From: Viola odorata
Taxonomy: Eukaryota > Streptophyta > Magnoliopsida > Malpighiales > Violaceae
NCBI GenBank assembly: GCA_963691705.1
Contig: OY829543.1
Location: forward strand, 50,014,564-50,078,563
Direction of reading: 5' to 3'
Length of the DNA stretch: 64,000 nt
A model generated the notes under the pieces. It was not told where the DNA came from. It saw only the letters and a list, made by a program, of their open reading frames with translations, and made no database searches. Positions 35,548-48,540 of the stretch are shown here, in pieces (positions within the stretch are counted from its first letter, which is position 1; every line of letters begins with the position of its first letter). Made by a program: the position numbers and the translations under genes.

Positions 35548-36273
35548 ACTAAGGCGAGGAGTGATGTACAAAAGGCATTGGTTAGAAAGGAACTCTTGGT
35601 CAGATTACTCTCCGGCTAGAGTGTGCACAGATGGATGCTTTACATCAATTTATTTTATCAGCAGCATATGAATGAATGCGAGGAGTGTTATATCATGGAA
35701 TATAACATGTTATATTAACATCATTACATGGATGTTTGGACGGATAGGCATGATACATAATCAAGACACTAGTTTAATTGTTACTATTCCAATATAATTT
35801 ATGTGAATGAAATGAACCATTTTATTTTGATGTCGACATGTCTGCCACCGCATTGTGTATTTAGCATCTCCTTCGGTTAGCTTCTGGTTGCTTGTAGATG
35901 ATGCTGTAAAACTCAGGAAAATGCTTTAAAAAGATGAGGTCATTCATCATCAGTGTTGTTGGCGCGCCTAGAATTTCAGATTTCACAGTATGGTACACCA
36001 CAATAGCAGGAACAGAGACACCTCTGCATGGTTTTGCTCATTGATACTGTCTGTTGTTTGCTATCACAGAGTCCCGAGATCTTGATCCCGTATCAAACGA
36101 GGAAGTTGGGTGAAACTCAATGGGAAAAGCATACTTCAAATTTGTAAACATGATATATATATATATATATATATCCTTGTTGAAGAAAGCTTCCAGGCAA
36201 AAACCTACTGTGTGGAACTGATAGTAACAGTGGAATGTAGGTTGAAAGTAACATGATAATTCTTAGTTTTAAC
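35548..36273. other. 3' region of the TGD5-like gene and spacer
   Basis: No coding sequence. A (TA)n microsatellite lies at about 36153-36174. The last eight bases (GTTTTAAC) are the target duplication of the next element. Confidence 0.45.
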
Positions 36274-37190
36274 TAGGGCTGTCAAAACGGGTCCGAGACC
36301 CGTAGACCCGGCCCGATCCCGGCAATTCGGGCCGGGGCCGGGTCCAATTTTCAGTCCCATTTTCAGTCGGGCCGGGTCTGGTCCCGACCCGAGAAATTTC
36401 GGGTCCATTCGGGCCAGACCCGTCGGGTCTCGGGTCTGGACCCGAGACCCGCAAAAATTCTATGTTAATCTAATTTTTTTTCTCCCTCTGCCCAAAATCA
36501 TCTCATCTCAACCGAATCCACCCACCATCTTCAATCTTTCCAAAATCAACTCCCAAAATCATCTCCCATCTTCAATCTTTCCAAAATCAACTCCCAAAAT
36601 CATCTCCTCTCAACCGGATCCACCCACCATCACCATCTTCAATCTTTCCAAAAGCATCTCCTCTCAACCGGATCCACCCACCACCTTCAATCTTTCCAAA
36701 ATCAACTCCCAAAATCAACCACCAAAATCACCATCCCCGGCCACGATCCACCCATCACCGCCACCATTCGATCAGCCATCATCCACTCACCCACCTCCAC
36801 CGCACAGCCATCACCACATAGAAAGAAGAAAGAAAAGAAAGGAGAGCAGAGGGGAAGAAGGAATATAGAAAGAAAGAAGGAAGGTGCAGAGAAAGAAAGA
36901 AAAGGGAGAGAAAAAGAAAGAAAAAATGAGAGAATGAGTGAGGTCTCGTAAAAAGTAGAAAAAAGTAGAAGAAAGGAAAAAGAAAGAAAAGAAAGAAATA
37001 AAAAAATAATTATTTTGAAAAAAAAAAAAGGAAATCAGGTTCGGGTCTGGACCCGGACCCGTCGGGTCGGGATCGGGACTAGAAATTAGTCCCGTTTTTT
37101 GTCGGGACCGGGTCTGGTCCCGACCGTATATTTTCGGGTCTGCCGGGTCCGGGTCGGGTCCGGACCCGCAGACCCGTTTTGACACCTCTA
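36274..37190. mobile_element. hAT-type MITE, 917 bp, 8-bp TSD
   Basis: Starts TAGGGCTGTCAAAACGGGT and ends ACCCGTTTTGACACCTCTA. GTTTTAAC flanks both sides (36266-36273 and 37191-37198). The subterminal regions are packed with GGGTC, CCGGAC and GACCCG words, as in the element at 3155. The middle has repeated CCAAAATCAACTCCC and ATCCACCCACCA phrases and a purine run at 36820-37030. No transposase. Confidence 0.9.
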
Positions 37191-37539
37191 GTTTTAACTA
37201 GTTGTGGTTGTGGTAAAGTGTAAGAAACTTGTCTTTCTTAACTTAAATTTCAAGTTCAATTTGGGGAGAATTATCTTCTTGTGAGGTCTAAAATACTCGA
37301 GCAAGACTAATCTTTTACTTGTGACTTGTGAAAAAAACCACGATGCGAGAGTTTTTACTTTTGAGGTCCGAGAATGCTTAAACGACAATAATACTTTGAG
37401 AGAGAAAAAGAAAAGGAAGCTGAGTGTGTGGAGGAGAAAACTTGGGGGTGGACGGTGGATCCACACAAAAATTGATGGATGAGAAATTTGGATATAAGTT
37501 ATCCAACCCTGAGCAAATGGCAATCCACTAAGGATTAGC

Positions 37540-37794
37540 AGGATTCCACATCAGCACTGAAATCCGCCACGTAGTCAGAACTGCCCTATGAGACAGCAGA
37601 ATCAGATTACATTTCTTCCTTGCCGACCAATCATAACCCTGGAAAACAAATCCTACGTGTCATGTCCACATCCATCAGCTCAACCTTATAGCATCTCCTT
37701 CTTCAGCTTTTCTATACTTCATCACCTGAGAGTGGGAGGAGGCAAGAAAAAGAAAAACCAAAAAAAAGAAAAAAGGAAAAACCCAAAAAGAAGA
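37540..37794 (+). promoter_or_regulatory. Promoter and leader region of LHCB5
   Basis: Upstream of the CP26 start are CCACGTAG (37567), a CCAAT box in GACCAATCATAA (37627) and TACGTGTCATG (37654), which carries the ACGTG core bound by bZIP/bHLH light-response factors. A TATA-like CTTATAGC lies near 37685, then a CT-rich leader. These are the element types expected of photosynthesis genes; function is inferred from position only. Confidence 0.4.
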
Positions 37795-39265
<1,471 letters not shown>

Positions 39266-39889
39266 TTTTTTCAATTACGTGTTCTTACTTAGATGCAATG
39301 CAATGTACATCTCATCCCACATTTGAAGGCATTTTGTTAACCTTTTAATCCTTGCATTTCATTCTTCAACTACAAACTATGTTTCCCTTTACAAGATCTA
39401 CTACCACCATTTCACTCCCATGTTGTTGCAATTTTGTAGTTTCTCTCCATTCTCATAAATTTAAATAAGAAATTAAAACAACAGCAATTTTAGTTCCACC
39501 CTTGAACTTTTGGTTAAATCCAAAAACCCCTCAACTAGGAAAAAGATTGATTCATCACCCTAAACTTTTGTTTACAAGCAATGTATAGTATACCCTTATT
39601 TTATTTAAGTGATACTAATAAATGAAATTAAATAATATTTTCATTTCTTATAATTTTTAAGGTGGAAAACTCATTTTTCAAATGCACCCACCGTCATGGT
39701 TTTAAATAACAGTATTAGTAACAAAGTGAAAATTGCAAAAAATAATGACATAATAGTCCGACCATCACACTTACAATTGATTTGTAATTATTAGAAATAT
39801 CCTTTCGTCTATAACTTATTAATATTTTTTATCAAATAAATATATAAACTATTAAAAGTTATCAAACCACTCACATCAACTGCTTGTTA
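39266..39889. other. 3' region of LHCB5 and AT-rich spacer
   Basis: Contains the LHCB5 3' untranslated region. From about 39488 there is a phrase (CACCCTTGAACTTTTGGTTAAAT...) resembling a MULE-MITE arm, without a partner I could place. No gene. Confidence 0.4.
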
Positions 39890-40102
39890 CTCCCTCCAGT
39901 TTTTTTTAACTGACGTTTTGACTTTGGTTATGCATATTAAAAAAAACCGGATGACTCACTATTTGACCCAAAAAAATTCCGTACTTTTTTTCGAACGTAC
40001 GTTAATCCTTAACGTACGTTCGAGAAAAAGTAAGGGGTAAAATTGTGTCAAATAATGAGTCATCTGACTTTCTTAATATGCGTGCCGTCAGTTAAAAAAA
40101 TA
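39890..40102. mobile_element. Stowaway-like MITE with 33-bp perfect hairpin core
   Basis: Starts TA-CTCCCTCCAGTTTTTTTT. The centre, 39991-40023, is TCGAACGTACGTTAA / TTAACGTACGTTCGA around a 3-base loop. The inner flanks GGATGACTCACTATTTGA and TCAAATAATGAGTCATC are inverted. The right end is less clear. Confidence 0.75.
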
Positions 40103-40219
40103 GATTAAAAAATTAATTGATTTAAAACTTAAAAATGAGGTAGTGTAGACTTGAATCACTTTACCCTACTATTTTTTTTATGGAACTCTATAAGTTAAGT
40201 AACACACTTACAAGGCATA

Positions 40220-42188
40220 GGGCTGGGAAAATGGATCGACATAAGCCGTTTAAAATGTGACTCATTTAATTGGAGGGTTAATCTAAACCGATCTGTTTGA
40301 ATCGTTTGATCAAAACGATACCATTTTGATGTTGTCTAAAAAAACAATTTCCTTTTTAAACAAAGTCTAAAAACCAGTTGAACAATGGGCCAAATGAGCA
40401 AAATTAATTAGCCCAATCTCAGACAAGTTAGATATGTATCCTTTCATTGTTGGGTTGGGCTTAAGACCTCAATAGTTGACTCTAAAATGATAAGTTGACT
40501 AAAAAAACCAGAAAAAATTATAACAAATTCAAAAAATATAATAAAAAAATAAGAAAAAAGATAATAAAAAAATAAATTCAGAAAATTATAAAAAAAATCA
40601 AAAAATATAAATAATAAGGAAAAGTATAAAAAATATATTAAAAAAACCAAAAAAGTATTTACAATTATAAAAACAATAACAAATTAAAAAATATTATAAA
40701 AAATCAGAAAATTATAGTAAAACATTAAAATATTTAAAAATTAAAAAAAAATCAAAAAAAAATGAAAAAAATTATAATAAAAACATTAAAATAAAGAAAA
40801 ACTTTTTAAAAATATAAAAAAGGGCATGACACCTGCTCCGATAGGGGTTTAGTGTCACCTAAAAAAGGAGAATAAATATTAGGAAGTGAAGGATAATATT
40901 GTTATAGTCAACAAAGCAAACCCTACATTCTTCACCGCGACATAGATAAGTAATATATTTGTGCTCCACTCATAGTTTTTGTTCTCATTCCTTCAAGCAT
41001 GTTCATTTTTTTTCATGCTTGATGTTTTTTCTCGGGGAACCCTCACAGTTTTCAGTCATGACACCTTCACTTTTTTTTTAATTTGTTTATATTTTTTGAA
41101 TTTTTAATGTTTTATTATATTTTTATGATTTTTCATAATTTTTTATTTTGATATATTTTTAGAATATTTTTATTATATTTTTTAGAATTTATTTGAATTA
41201 GTTATATCTTTTATAATTTTTCTAAATTTTTTTCCGGATGTTTCATTGTTTTTATTATAATTTTCTGAATTTTTTATAATTTTATGTTTTTTTTAAGAAA
41301 AATCTTAATTTTTAATATTGTAGTGATCGAAGTGTCTACTCCTACGAGGTTTACCATTTGATTCGCCAATTCGGTTGGTTCTGATAACACTAGATTATAT
41401 TAGGCAAAAAGACATAAATGACCCCTGAACTTTAATTTTTTAATTAATGTGGCCCCTGAACTATTAATTTGTTTAATTACAACCCTGCGAATCTAACGTT
41501 TTGATAAAATTGGACCCTACCGTCACAGAAATCTGACGTGGCGACGTTATCTTCCACGTCAGACACGTTTCACACGCCACGTCATCGATCCACGCCAGAT
41601 TCCTGCCAACTCATACCTCCACATCATTGCTTTATCAGGGGCCACATTAATCATTTAATTAAAGTTCAGGGGCCATTTATGTCTTTTTACCGAATAGATG
41701 TGGAGGTGTGAGGTGGCAAGTTGCTGACGTGGCTCGACGACATGGCAAGTGAACACATGGGTGACGTGGAAGATAACGTTGTCACGTCAGATTTCTGTCA
41801 CGGTAGGGGCCATTTATGTCAAAATGCTCGATTCGCGAGGTTGTAATTAAACAAATTAATAGTTCAGGGGCCACATTAATTAAAAAATTAAAGTTCAAGG
41901 GCCATTTATGTCTTTTTGCCAATTATATTATTAATTACTATTATGGATCGAACTCATAACATACCTCATAGACGAATTAAAAGTACTAATAGAGTGTCAA
42001 ACTAAGATTCGTATCTCACCCGTGCATTTTTTTTAAAAGACAGTGTCAAATGAGTCGACTCATTTTTTACGTGTCAAGTCATATCCTATCGTTTATTTGG
42101 AGGGTTAAAAAACCATGACCCATACTCGTATTAAATGGGTCGAATACGGATCAATTCCACGGATCATACTCATACTGCTTCCCCCAAT
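40220..42188. mobile_element. Putative hAT-like non-autonomous element
   Basis: AAGGCATA occurs directly at both ends (40212-40219 and 42189-42196), an exact 8-bp duplication. The terminal sequences (GGGCTGGGAAAATGG; CTTCCCCCAAT at the end) pair only weakly. The phrase TTGGAGGGTTAA recurs near both ends. The left half is A-rich (40500-40820) and the right half T-rich (41060-41320), so long imperfect arms could pair. It contains the MULE-MITE at 41403. No ORF is convincing. Confidence 0.45.
41403..41921. mobile_element. MULE-type MITE, 9-bp TSD, compound structure
   Basis: Starts GGCAAAAAGACATAAATG and ends CATTTATGTCTTTTTGCCA. ATTATATTA flanks both ends (41394-41402, 41922-41930). Arms include GGGGCCACATTAAT and ACGTTATCTTCCACGTCAG. 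A further copy of the right-hand terminus sits internally at about 41635-41692 (ending ATTTATGTCTTTTTACC), so two related elements appear joined or one end is duplicated. Confidence 0.85.
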
Positions 42189-42755
42189 AAGGCATAATAA
42201 CTATCAAACCTTTTTGCACTTTTTCTACTCAATGTTGATTTAAAATAAACGAACCAAAAATTAAAAGTGATATGATAGTTACGTAAATGCATTGAATATT
42301 AATGAGTCTTTTACTAAGTCATAATCTATAACGAATCAGAACGAAAAAAATAATAACCATAATAAATAATATTGTATAAAACGAAATCCGCATGATATAT
42401 AACTAGAATAACGAAAATAACGGTAATATAAAGCTAAAATAAAATCACAAATCAATGGACAATATTTAAAATCATTCCCACCACTGACGGAAACCATGCA
42501 CATTTAAATTCTTTTCCAAACTTATCTTCGTATCTCAGCCATCTGCATTCCTCACCATATTTTTTTCCAGAAATCATCTCAACAAATCTTCTAATAAATC
42601 AAGAAGGGTGTACGAGAGGTGACCAAAAGTTCAGAGTGAAACTATAACTACTTTGAGTTAAAGTTAATTTATTTTTATTAATATAAATTTAAAAAAATGT
42701 AGTGAAACTCTCACATAGGTTTGGGAAGAAAATCTATGCTCTGGGTTATATTCTA

Positions 42756-42967
42756 CTACCTTCTAGTTTTATTAATTGTCTTTTACTATTTGAGCACGCA
42801 TATTAAAGAGGCTGGATGACTCACTATTTGAGACAATTTTACCCCTTACTTTTTCTCGGACGTTCGAAAAAAAGTACGGATTTTTTTGGGGTCAAATAGT
42901 GAGTTATCCGACTTCTTTAATATGCGTGTCCAAACAATAAATGACAGTTAATTATACTAGGAGGGAG
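42756..42967. mobile_element. Stowaway-like MITE lacking half its hairpin core
   Basis: TA-CTACCTTCTAGTTTTATT start and TACTAGGAGGGAG-TA end. Inner arms match the copy at 39890 (GGATGACTCACTATTTGA), but the core keeps only GGACGTTCGAAAAAAAGTAC. It lies 36 bp before the first SWEET pseudo-exon. Confidence 0.75.
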
Positions 42968-43002
42968 TAGATCATTTCGCCCAAGCAATTATTAATTCTT
43001 TC

Positions 43003-43296
43003 ACGGATGTTCCCCACTTTGTTTTTGGCATTTTTGGTTGGTTCATCGTTTCATTTTTTCAGGCACAAACAGCTGTTGAAACTCTTGCAATATTGATTTC
43101 ATCTTTTATCAAAAGAATAAGTTTGTAATATATCAATAAATCCAAATGTAAACTTTCAAGTTTTAATTGTTGGAATATAAAACTTTGTTGATAACAATAG
43201 GATCACTTTCAAGAGGATCATAAGCAGCAAGTCCACGGAGCAGTTCTCAGGCATTCCTTACGTCATGACTCTCCTCAGCTGTCTTCTTTCCGCTCG
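43003..43296 (+). pseudogene. SWEET1-like sugar transporter, 5' exons, broken
   Basis: From 43003 the frame reads (ACG)-DVPHFVFGIFG before a GT donor at 43037, matching the first short exon of SWEET1-type genes but with ACG where ATG is expected. After a poorly preserved second exon (about 43063-43100), the third exon 43201-43296 reads ITFKRIISSKSTEQFSGIPY, VMTLLSCLLSA, bounded by AG and GT. SWEETs are seven-helix sugar uniporters of the plasma or vacuolar membrane. Exons 4-5 are absent; the last exon is found at 50550, beyond a copia insertion. The lost start, decayed exon 2 and later stops show it is dead. Confidence 0.75.
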
Positions 43297-43614
43297 GTAT
43301 ATATTCCATTCATCTTCAAATAAATTATGTTTTCACCCCCTTTTTTTCCCTAGAGAATAAAAATTAGTATTTATTAAATGTAATTAATAAAACGATTATG
43401 TACAACCTACTCTCTCTAAAAGCTAGGTAGTATAAGATGGTGTGACAATTGCGCTGAAAATATGGACACTGCAAGGCTCCAATCTTCCAAGATTTCGGTG
43501 TCCATTCCTCAAGATTTAGGTGTTGGGTAAAGTCCTCGCCTTTTCCACCATACCGAGTTGATGAAATTTTTTTTCAAACTTACTGTCACTCAAACTTTTC
43601 ATAAATTAATTTGC

Positions 43615-44444
43615 AGCTTAATCTTCTGTCTTAACATGCTTCAACCCAATTTCTCCTTGCAAAATCCTTTCCCTGATAAAATGATAATGCACTTCCACGT
43701 GCTTAGTTCTTGCATGAAAAATTGGATTCTTCGCCAGACATATCGCCGACAAATTGTCGCAATACAAAGGAATGCCATACTTTGTTGCTTGATGCAAGTC
43801 CTCTAGTAGTTGCATCAGCCAAGTGCTCTCTTGAGCTATCATTGCTGCAGCTCGGTACTCCGCTTCTGTTGTTGACAAAGACACCGTTGATTGTTTTTTG
43901 CTACACCAAGAAATTTCTCCAGATCAAAGCATAAAGGCATACCATGTAGTTGAGTGTCGGGTATCATGATCACTTGCATAGTCAGCATCGCAGTAGCCAA
44001 CTAGTTTTCCATCTCCACCTTTCTTGTACATAATACCATAGCCAAGTGTATTCTTCACATATCTTAAAATTCGCCGAACTGTTTCGAGGTGAGGCTTGTT
44101 TGGATTTTGCATGTACCGACTCATCACACCAACTGCATAAGAAATATCAGATCTTGTTAAGGTTAAGTAGATTAAACTACCCACCAATTGTCAGTACATC
44201 GTTGCATCTTCCAAGTCTTTCCCTTCATTAGCGCACATCTTTTCATTTGGCTCCATTGGTGTCGAGACTGGCTTGCAGTTAAGCATTCCAAACTTATTTA
44301 ACAAATCTTTTGAGTACTTTTGGTGATGGAGGAATATTCCTTCAGGAGTACGATCAACCTCTAAACTAAGAAAGTATTTGAGTTGACCGAGTTCTTTCAT
44401 TCATCTGAAAGCGAACAAATAAATTCTCCTTTGTTTGGAGAATC
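43615..44444 (-). pseudogene. Copia reverse transcriptase 3' part and RNase H
   Basis: Minus-strand pieces read [51 protein letters not shown] and the RNase H block STTEAEYRAAAMIAQESTWL ... YCDNLSAICLAKNP. A 5-base insertion after FQM shifts the frame, and a stop interrupts the segment near 44190. The upstream part of this domain continues at 45812 beyond the solo LTR. Confidence 0.85.
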
Positions 44445-45811
44445 TGATAGTGTGTATTTTATGCATATTTTTCCCTTCTTTCTTAGTCCATTTTCAATCT
44501 TGATACTGCTGAATTTCCTCTGTTTCTCTACCTTTTGCAGATCAGGGCTTAAAGATGGAAAACTCACAAGAATGCGTGCTTTCCCGATGGATTCTTCCCA
44601 AACACCAAGCGTCGAGGCCTAGCCGCTAATAGTTCACGGATGCTAACAATTTCGGCGCAAAAAAGGAAACTCCTGAAGAGGAAATCCGGCAGATCCCCTC
44701 TTTTATTCCCGCGATCCTCCAGCTCAGCGGAAAATTTATTTCCGTCTTTCTAGTTCCCTTAGACTTAAGATTTCCTTTTTTTTATATATACTTTCTATTT
44801 CTAGGATTTCCTTTTCTGATTTTTCTACTATAAATACTTTAGTTAATTAGGGTTTGAGAACTTCTTCCCTCTCGGAGAATTTGGTCATACACTACTTCCA
44901 CCTCCGGCACTCTCTTTCCCGTTGTAATAAACCAGAGCCTTGCTCCGACCAATATTAATCAATAGCGTTTCCTATTTTATTCCATCTTCCTCTTATGCAA
45001 TTTAATTATTTTGTTTATATACTTTCTAGCATCAGTAGCTAAACTACCCGTTCTTGGTAGAGATCATCGAAGGTTGCTAGGACAGTCGTGAGGTCTAAAC
45101 GGTAATAATAAACTCCCGATTTGTATTTATTTATTTATTTATCAATTACTTGTCAATTTACCTAGGATTGACCTTAGGTAATTACAATCATCCTTGTAGT
45201 AATAACTGATGTGAGACTACATGGTAAATTAGGTAACTAGTTCAAGAGTAATCGGGTTGCTGGTCTCACCTGACTAGGTTATATAAATAATCAGGGTAGT
45301 GCTTCGAACGTATTGAGTGTCTCGCCCTAGGTGTGTCTTTCCTCCTCTTAATGGGCCTCTGAGTATTGTCTCCATAAACGTACCTTGGAGGACAACAGAG
45401 TGTCAAGGTTCCCATAAACGTACCTTAGGGTAACTTCTCTTACGAAGGGAAGCAGTGGATCTAAACGTACTTGGTCTCTATAGCACGCCTATAAACCATA
45501 AATGGAATATCCTTGCACCAATGACCGGCCAACCGTAAAAGCATTTGGAGATAGATCTTTACTAGGAACCTCTTCCCCTCTGATTTCATATTTATTTGTA
45601 TTCTGTTTATTTCTGTTTTCTCATTTATTAATCAAACAACTTCTCAAAAACCCCCATTAGTTACTGTTCGGTTTGGTACTTCCAGTCATAAACAGATTCA
45701 AGTGTCTTGCCCTTGGTCCCTGAGTTTGAGCCTGTTACCACTATACGCAATTTTTATTGTGCATTAGGTGATAGGTTTATTATTATTTTTTACGGCTTCG
45801 ACAATTGGTCA
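44445..45811 (+). mobile_element. Solo LTR (Athila-type), 1367 bp, TSD GAATC
   Basis: Begins TGATAGTGTGTATTTTATGC and ends TTCGACAATTGGTCA, with GAATC on both sides (44440-44444, 45812-45816). The insertion splits the copia reverse-transcriptase frame exactly, because QTKENLFVRFQM on one side continues from the DEI coding on the other. A TAAATACTTTAG promoter-like word is near 44833. Confidence 0.88.
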
Positions 45812-45816
45812 GAATC

Positions 45817-46440
45817 TCATCTTCACAATCTTCTGTAATAATCAAATCATCCACATACACTAGCACAATAGATAGCTTTCCTCCATTAGCTTTGACAAAC
45901 AGACTGGAATCTGCAAGTGTTAAGGCTGAGCCTTGTGTCTCTCAATTGATCCATATGGGCCGCGCTTTCTTGTAAACCCATTTGCAGGAAATATCTTTCA
46001 CATATTTTGGCTTTGGGACAAGCTCCCAAGTTTGATTTTTCTCAAATGCAGCAATTTGTTCTTTCATAGCTTTAGTCCATTCCAGCTTCTAGAATGCTTC
46101 CTCGAATGTCTCTAGTTCTCTTGCATATTCTTCTACTAAGGAGGCACTGGCATACTTGGGATTTGGCTTTTTGACCTTGGTAGACCTTTTAAGTGAAGTT
46201 GGTTCTTCAACTTCATCGTCTTCACTTGGTCGCTGGTGCATACCAGTTTGCCAAGGATTTTGAGTTGCCTCTTCTTCAACATCTCCACCACTTTCTGTAT
46301 CCTCAGTTTCTCCCGGACTCAATTGGAGTTGAGTAGATACCAATTTATCTTTGAAAAGGTCTGAGTCTGGCAATGTCATTTTGTCTGAGGACCACCACGA
46401 AGATGCTTCATAAAATATCACATTTTTGGACATGTAGCAC
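45817..46440 (-). pseudogene. Copia reverse transcriptase 5' part
   Basis: Minus-strand reading gives [20 protein letters not shown] with the catalytic YVDD, preceded by a Ser/Glu-rich linker (46433-46089) typical of the integrase-RT junction. Deletions remove much of the RT fingers and palm between them. Confidence 0.75.
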
Positions 46441-46552
46441 TTTCCACTTGTAGGATCAATACATCTCCATCATTTCTTTTGATTGTTGTACCCCACAAAG
46501 ATACACCTAACAAATAATCAGGTATAAATACGTAGCATAAACATCCAAAAAA

Positions 46553-47611
46553 TCAGAAGTGACTGACTGAAGGTTTCGTGCTCCACAATTTTTCAAATGG
46601 TGAAACAAAACTTAACCTTTGTTGAGGAAGCCTATTGATCACGAAAGTTGCAGTTTTCATTGCTTCTGCCCAAAACCTTCCTGGAACATTCTTTGCATGA
46701 AGCATACTTTGACATATTGTTGCCAGGTGTCTGTTCTTCCTTTCTGCTACACCATTTTGTTGTGGAGTATTTACACATGTGAACTGATGGTGTACTTGAC
46801 ACTTCCGAAGGAATTCATAGAACTCATTTGAAGTGTATTCTCCACCGTTATATGTGCGTAGACAAATAACACTTTTGTCAACCTCTACTTCAGCCGCATC
46901 TTTGAACTCTTTGAACTTTGAAAGAGTTTCAGATTTTTCCTTCAGAAAATCAACCCAGACATATCTAGAGAAATCATCGATGAAGGTCACCATGTATTTC
47001 ATCCCGCCAATAGATGCTTGCTTAACCGGTCCAAACACATTAAAGTGAATTAACTCTAATGATTCCTTCACCTTGAATTTAGATTCTGCATATGGCAACT
47101 GATGCGCTTTTTCGTACTGACACCCTACACATATCATGTCGGTTTGAACTTTAAGTTGAGGAAGATCTCTCAGCATTGACTTCTTCATCATCATGTCTAG
47201 TGTGGAGTAGCTAACATGACTAAGTCGCATATGCCATAAGTCTGTCATTTCATTTTTTCTCGTCTTGTCTACTTATGCAGTTTCCGCCGATATCACATAT
47301 ATTTTCGGTAATCTTCTTCCCTTTATCACTGGTTTTCCCATAATTTTAAGCTTCTGGTATATCCTCATATCATGTGGACCAAACAGTACATAATTGCTGG
47401 AAGATGTTAATTTTGTAACTGAAAGAAGATTTTTCTTTATTCTTGGGACATGGTAGACATCTTCAAGTGGCATTGTAGTAGCATCATATTGAGAAGAAAC
47501 TTCAGTTTCACCGATGTGAGCTATTGGTAACCTCGAGTCATTTGCTGTTACCACCACACGATTCCTCTTGTACTTCAACAAGTTTTTCAGCTTCTTTTTA
47601 TCATCTGCCAT
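46553..47611 (-). pseudogene. Copia GAG-pre-integrase and integrase core
   Basis: Contains [17 protein letters not shown] (the HHCC-type pre-integrase), then [19 protein letters not shown] and [16 protein letters not shown], the integrase catalytic region. The first Asp position in [10 protein letters not shown] is Asn instead of the usual Asp (HxDVxGP), so the core would be inactive. Frames shift near 47250. Confidence 0.85.
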
Positions 47612-47759
47612 GTGATTTGAGAAACCTAAATCAACAATCTAATCATTCTTATAATCAATTTGATTGGGTGTTATTGTTGTAGAAGCATTTTCCTCCTTTT
47701 CTACAACAAAGTCTGCCTCAATATCCCACTCTTCTTCATCTTTAGAAGTTGCGATGTTA

Positions 47760-48540
47760 CTCTTCATGATCTTTTTCTTTGACCAACAAGAGTTTGCTTT
47801 GTGTCCCATCTTCTTGTAGCTGTAGCACTTCCCTTTTTTTTTGCTATGAAATCCCCCTGCACGAGCGCTTCCTTCACTTTGCTTGAAATTCCACTGACTT
47901 TTGTTGGCGTATAACGCTTACTCTTCACCTTTAAGGGAAACTCCACAAATCTGCTTAGTTAGCGCTTCTTGACCAACTAGTAAATTCTCAAATTCAACAA
48001 GTGATGGTTGACTTGGCCATCCTTGTACTGCAGCAATGAACCCTCTAAACTTGGGCCTCAACCATGAATGGTTATTCTTCTCATCCTAGTTTCTCCGATT
48101 GGGGCTTTTGGATCTAACTCAAAAATTTCTCGGCACAACGACTTCACTTTATGAAAGTACTAAGCCATTGTCAAATCATATTGCATTGTTGACAATAACT
48201 CACTTTCTACAAGTTGGAGTCTTGCATCATACTTCTTTGAGAATCGCTTGGCGAAAGTATCCCAAGTTTTTTTGGGAGTTTTGGCATAGCGGATATACTC
48301 AAGGAATTCTTCGTCTACTGTTGTCTTCAAAACGAACATTGCTTTGCCTGCTTTGATATTCCATTTTCGAAGAGCTCCATTTTCATCCTCAACCTCTAGT
48401 GGTGTGACTTCACTTCCACTTACTATCTCCCATAATCTTGTCCTTACATGTAAGACATCATACAAGTAGACCAAAAATTATAGTTTTGATTATTGAGTTT
48501 TTTAATTCCACCAACAACTTGAAGGTCAGTGATTGAGCTC
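47760..48540 (-). pseudogene. Copia gag with zinc-knuckle remnant
   Basis: Minus strand: SITDLQVVGGIKKLNN, NFWSTCMMSYM, LWEIVSGSEVTPLE, KKTWDTFAKRFSKK, LLSTMQYDLTMA (UBN2-type gag). A CYKKMGHKANSCW zinc knuckle follows, with the frame shifted. Several stops are present. Confidence 0.8.
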
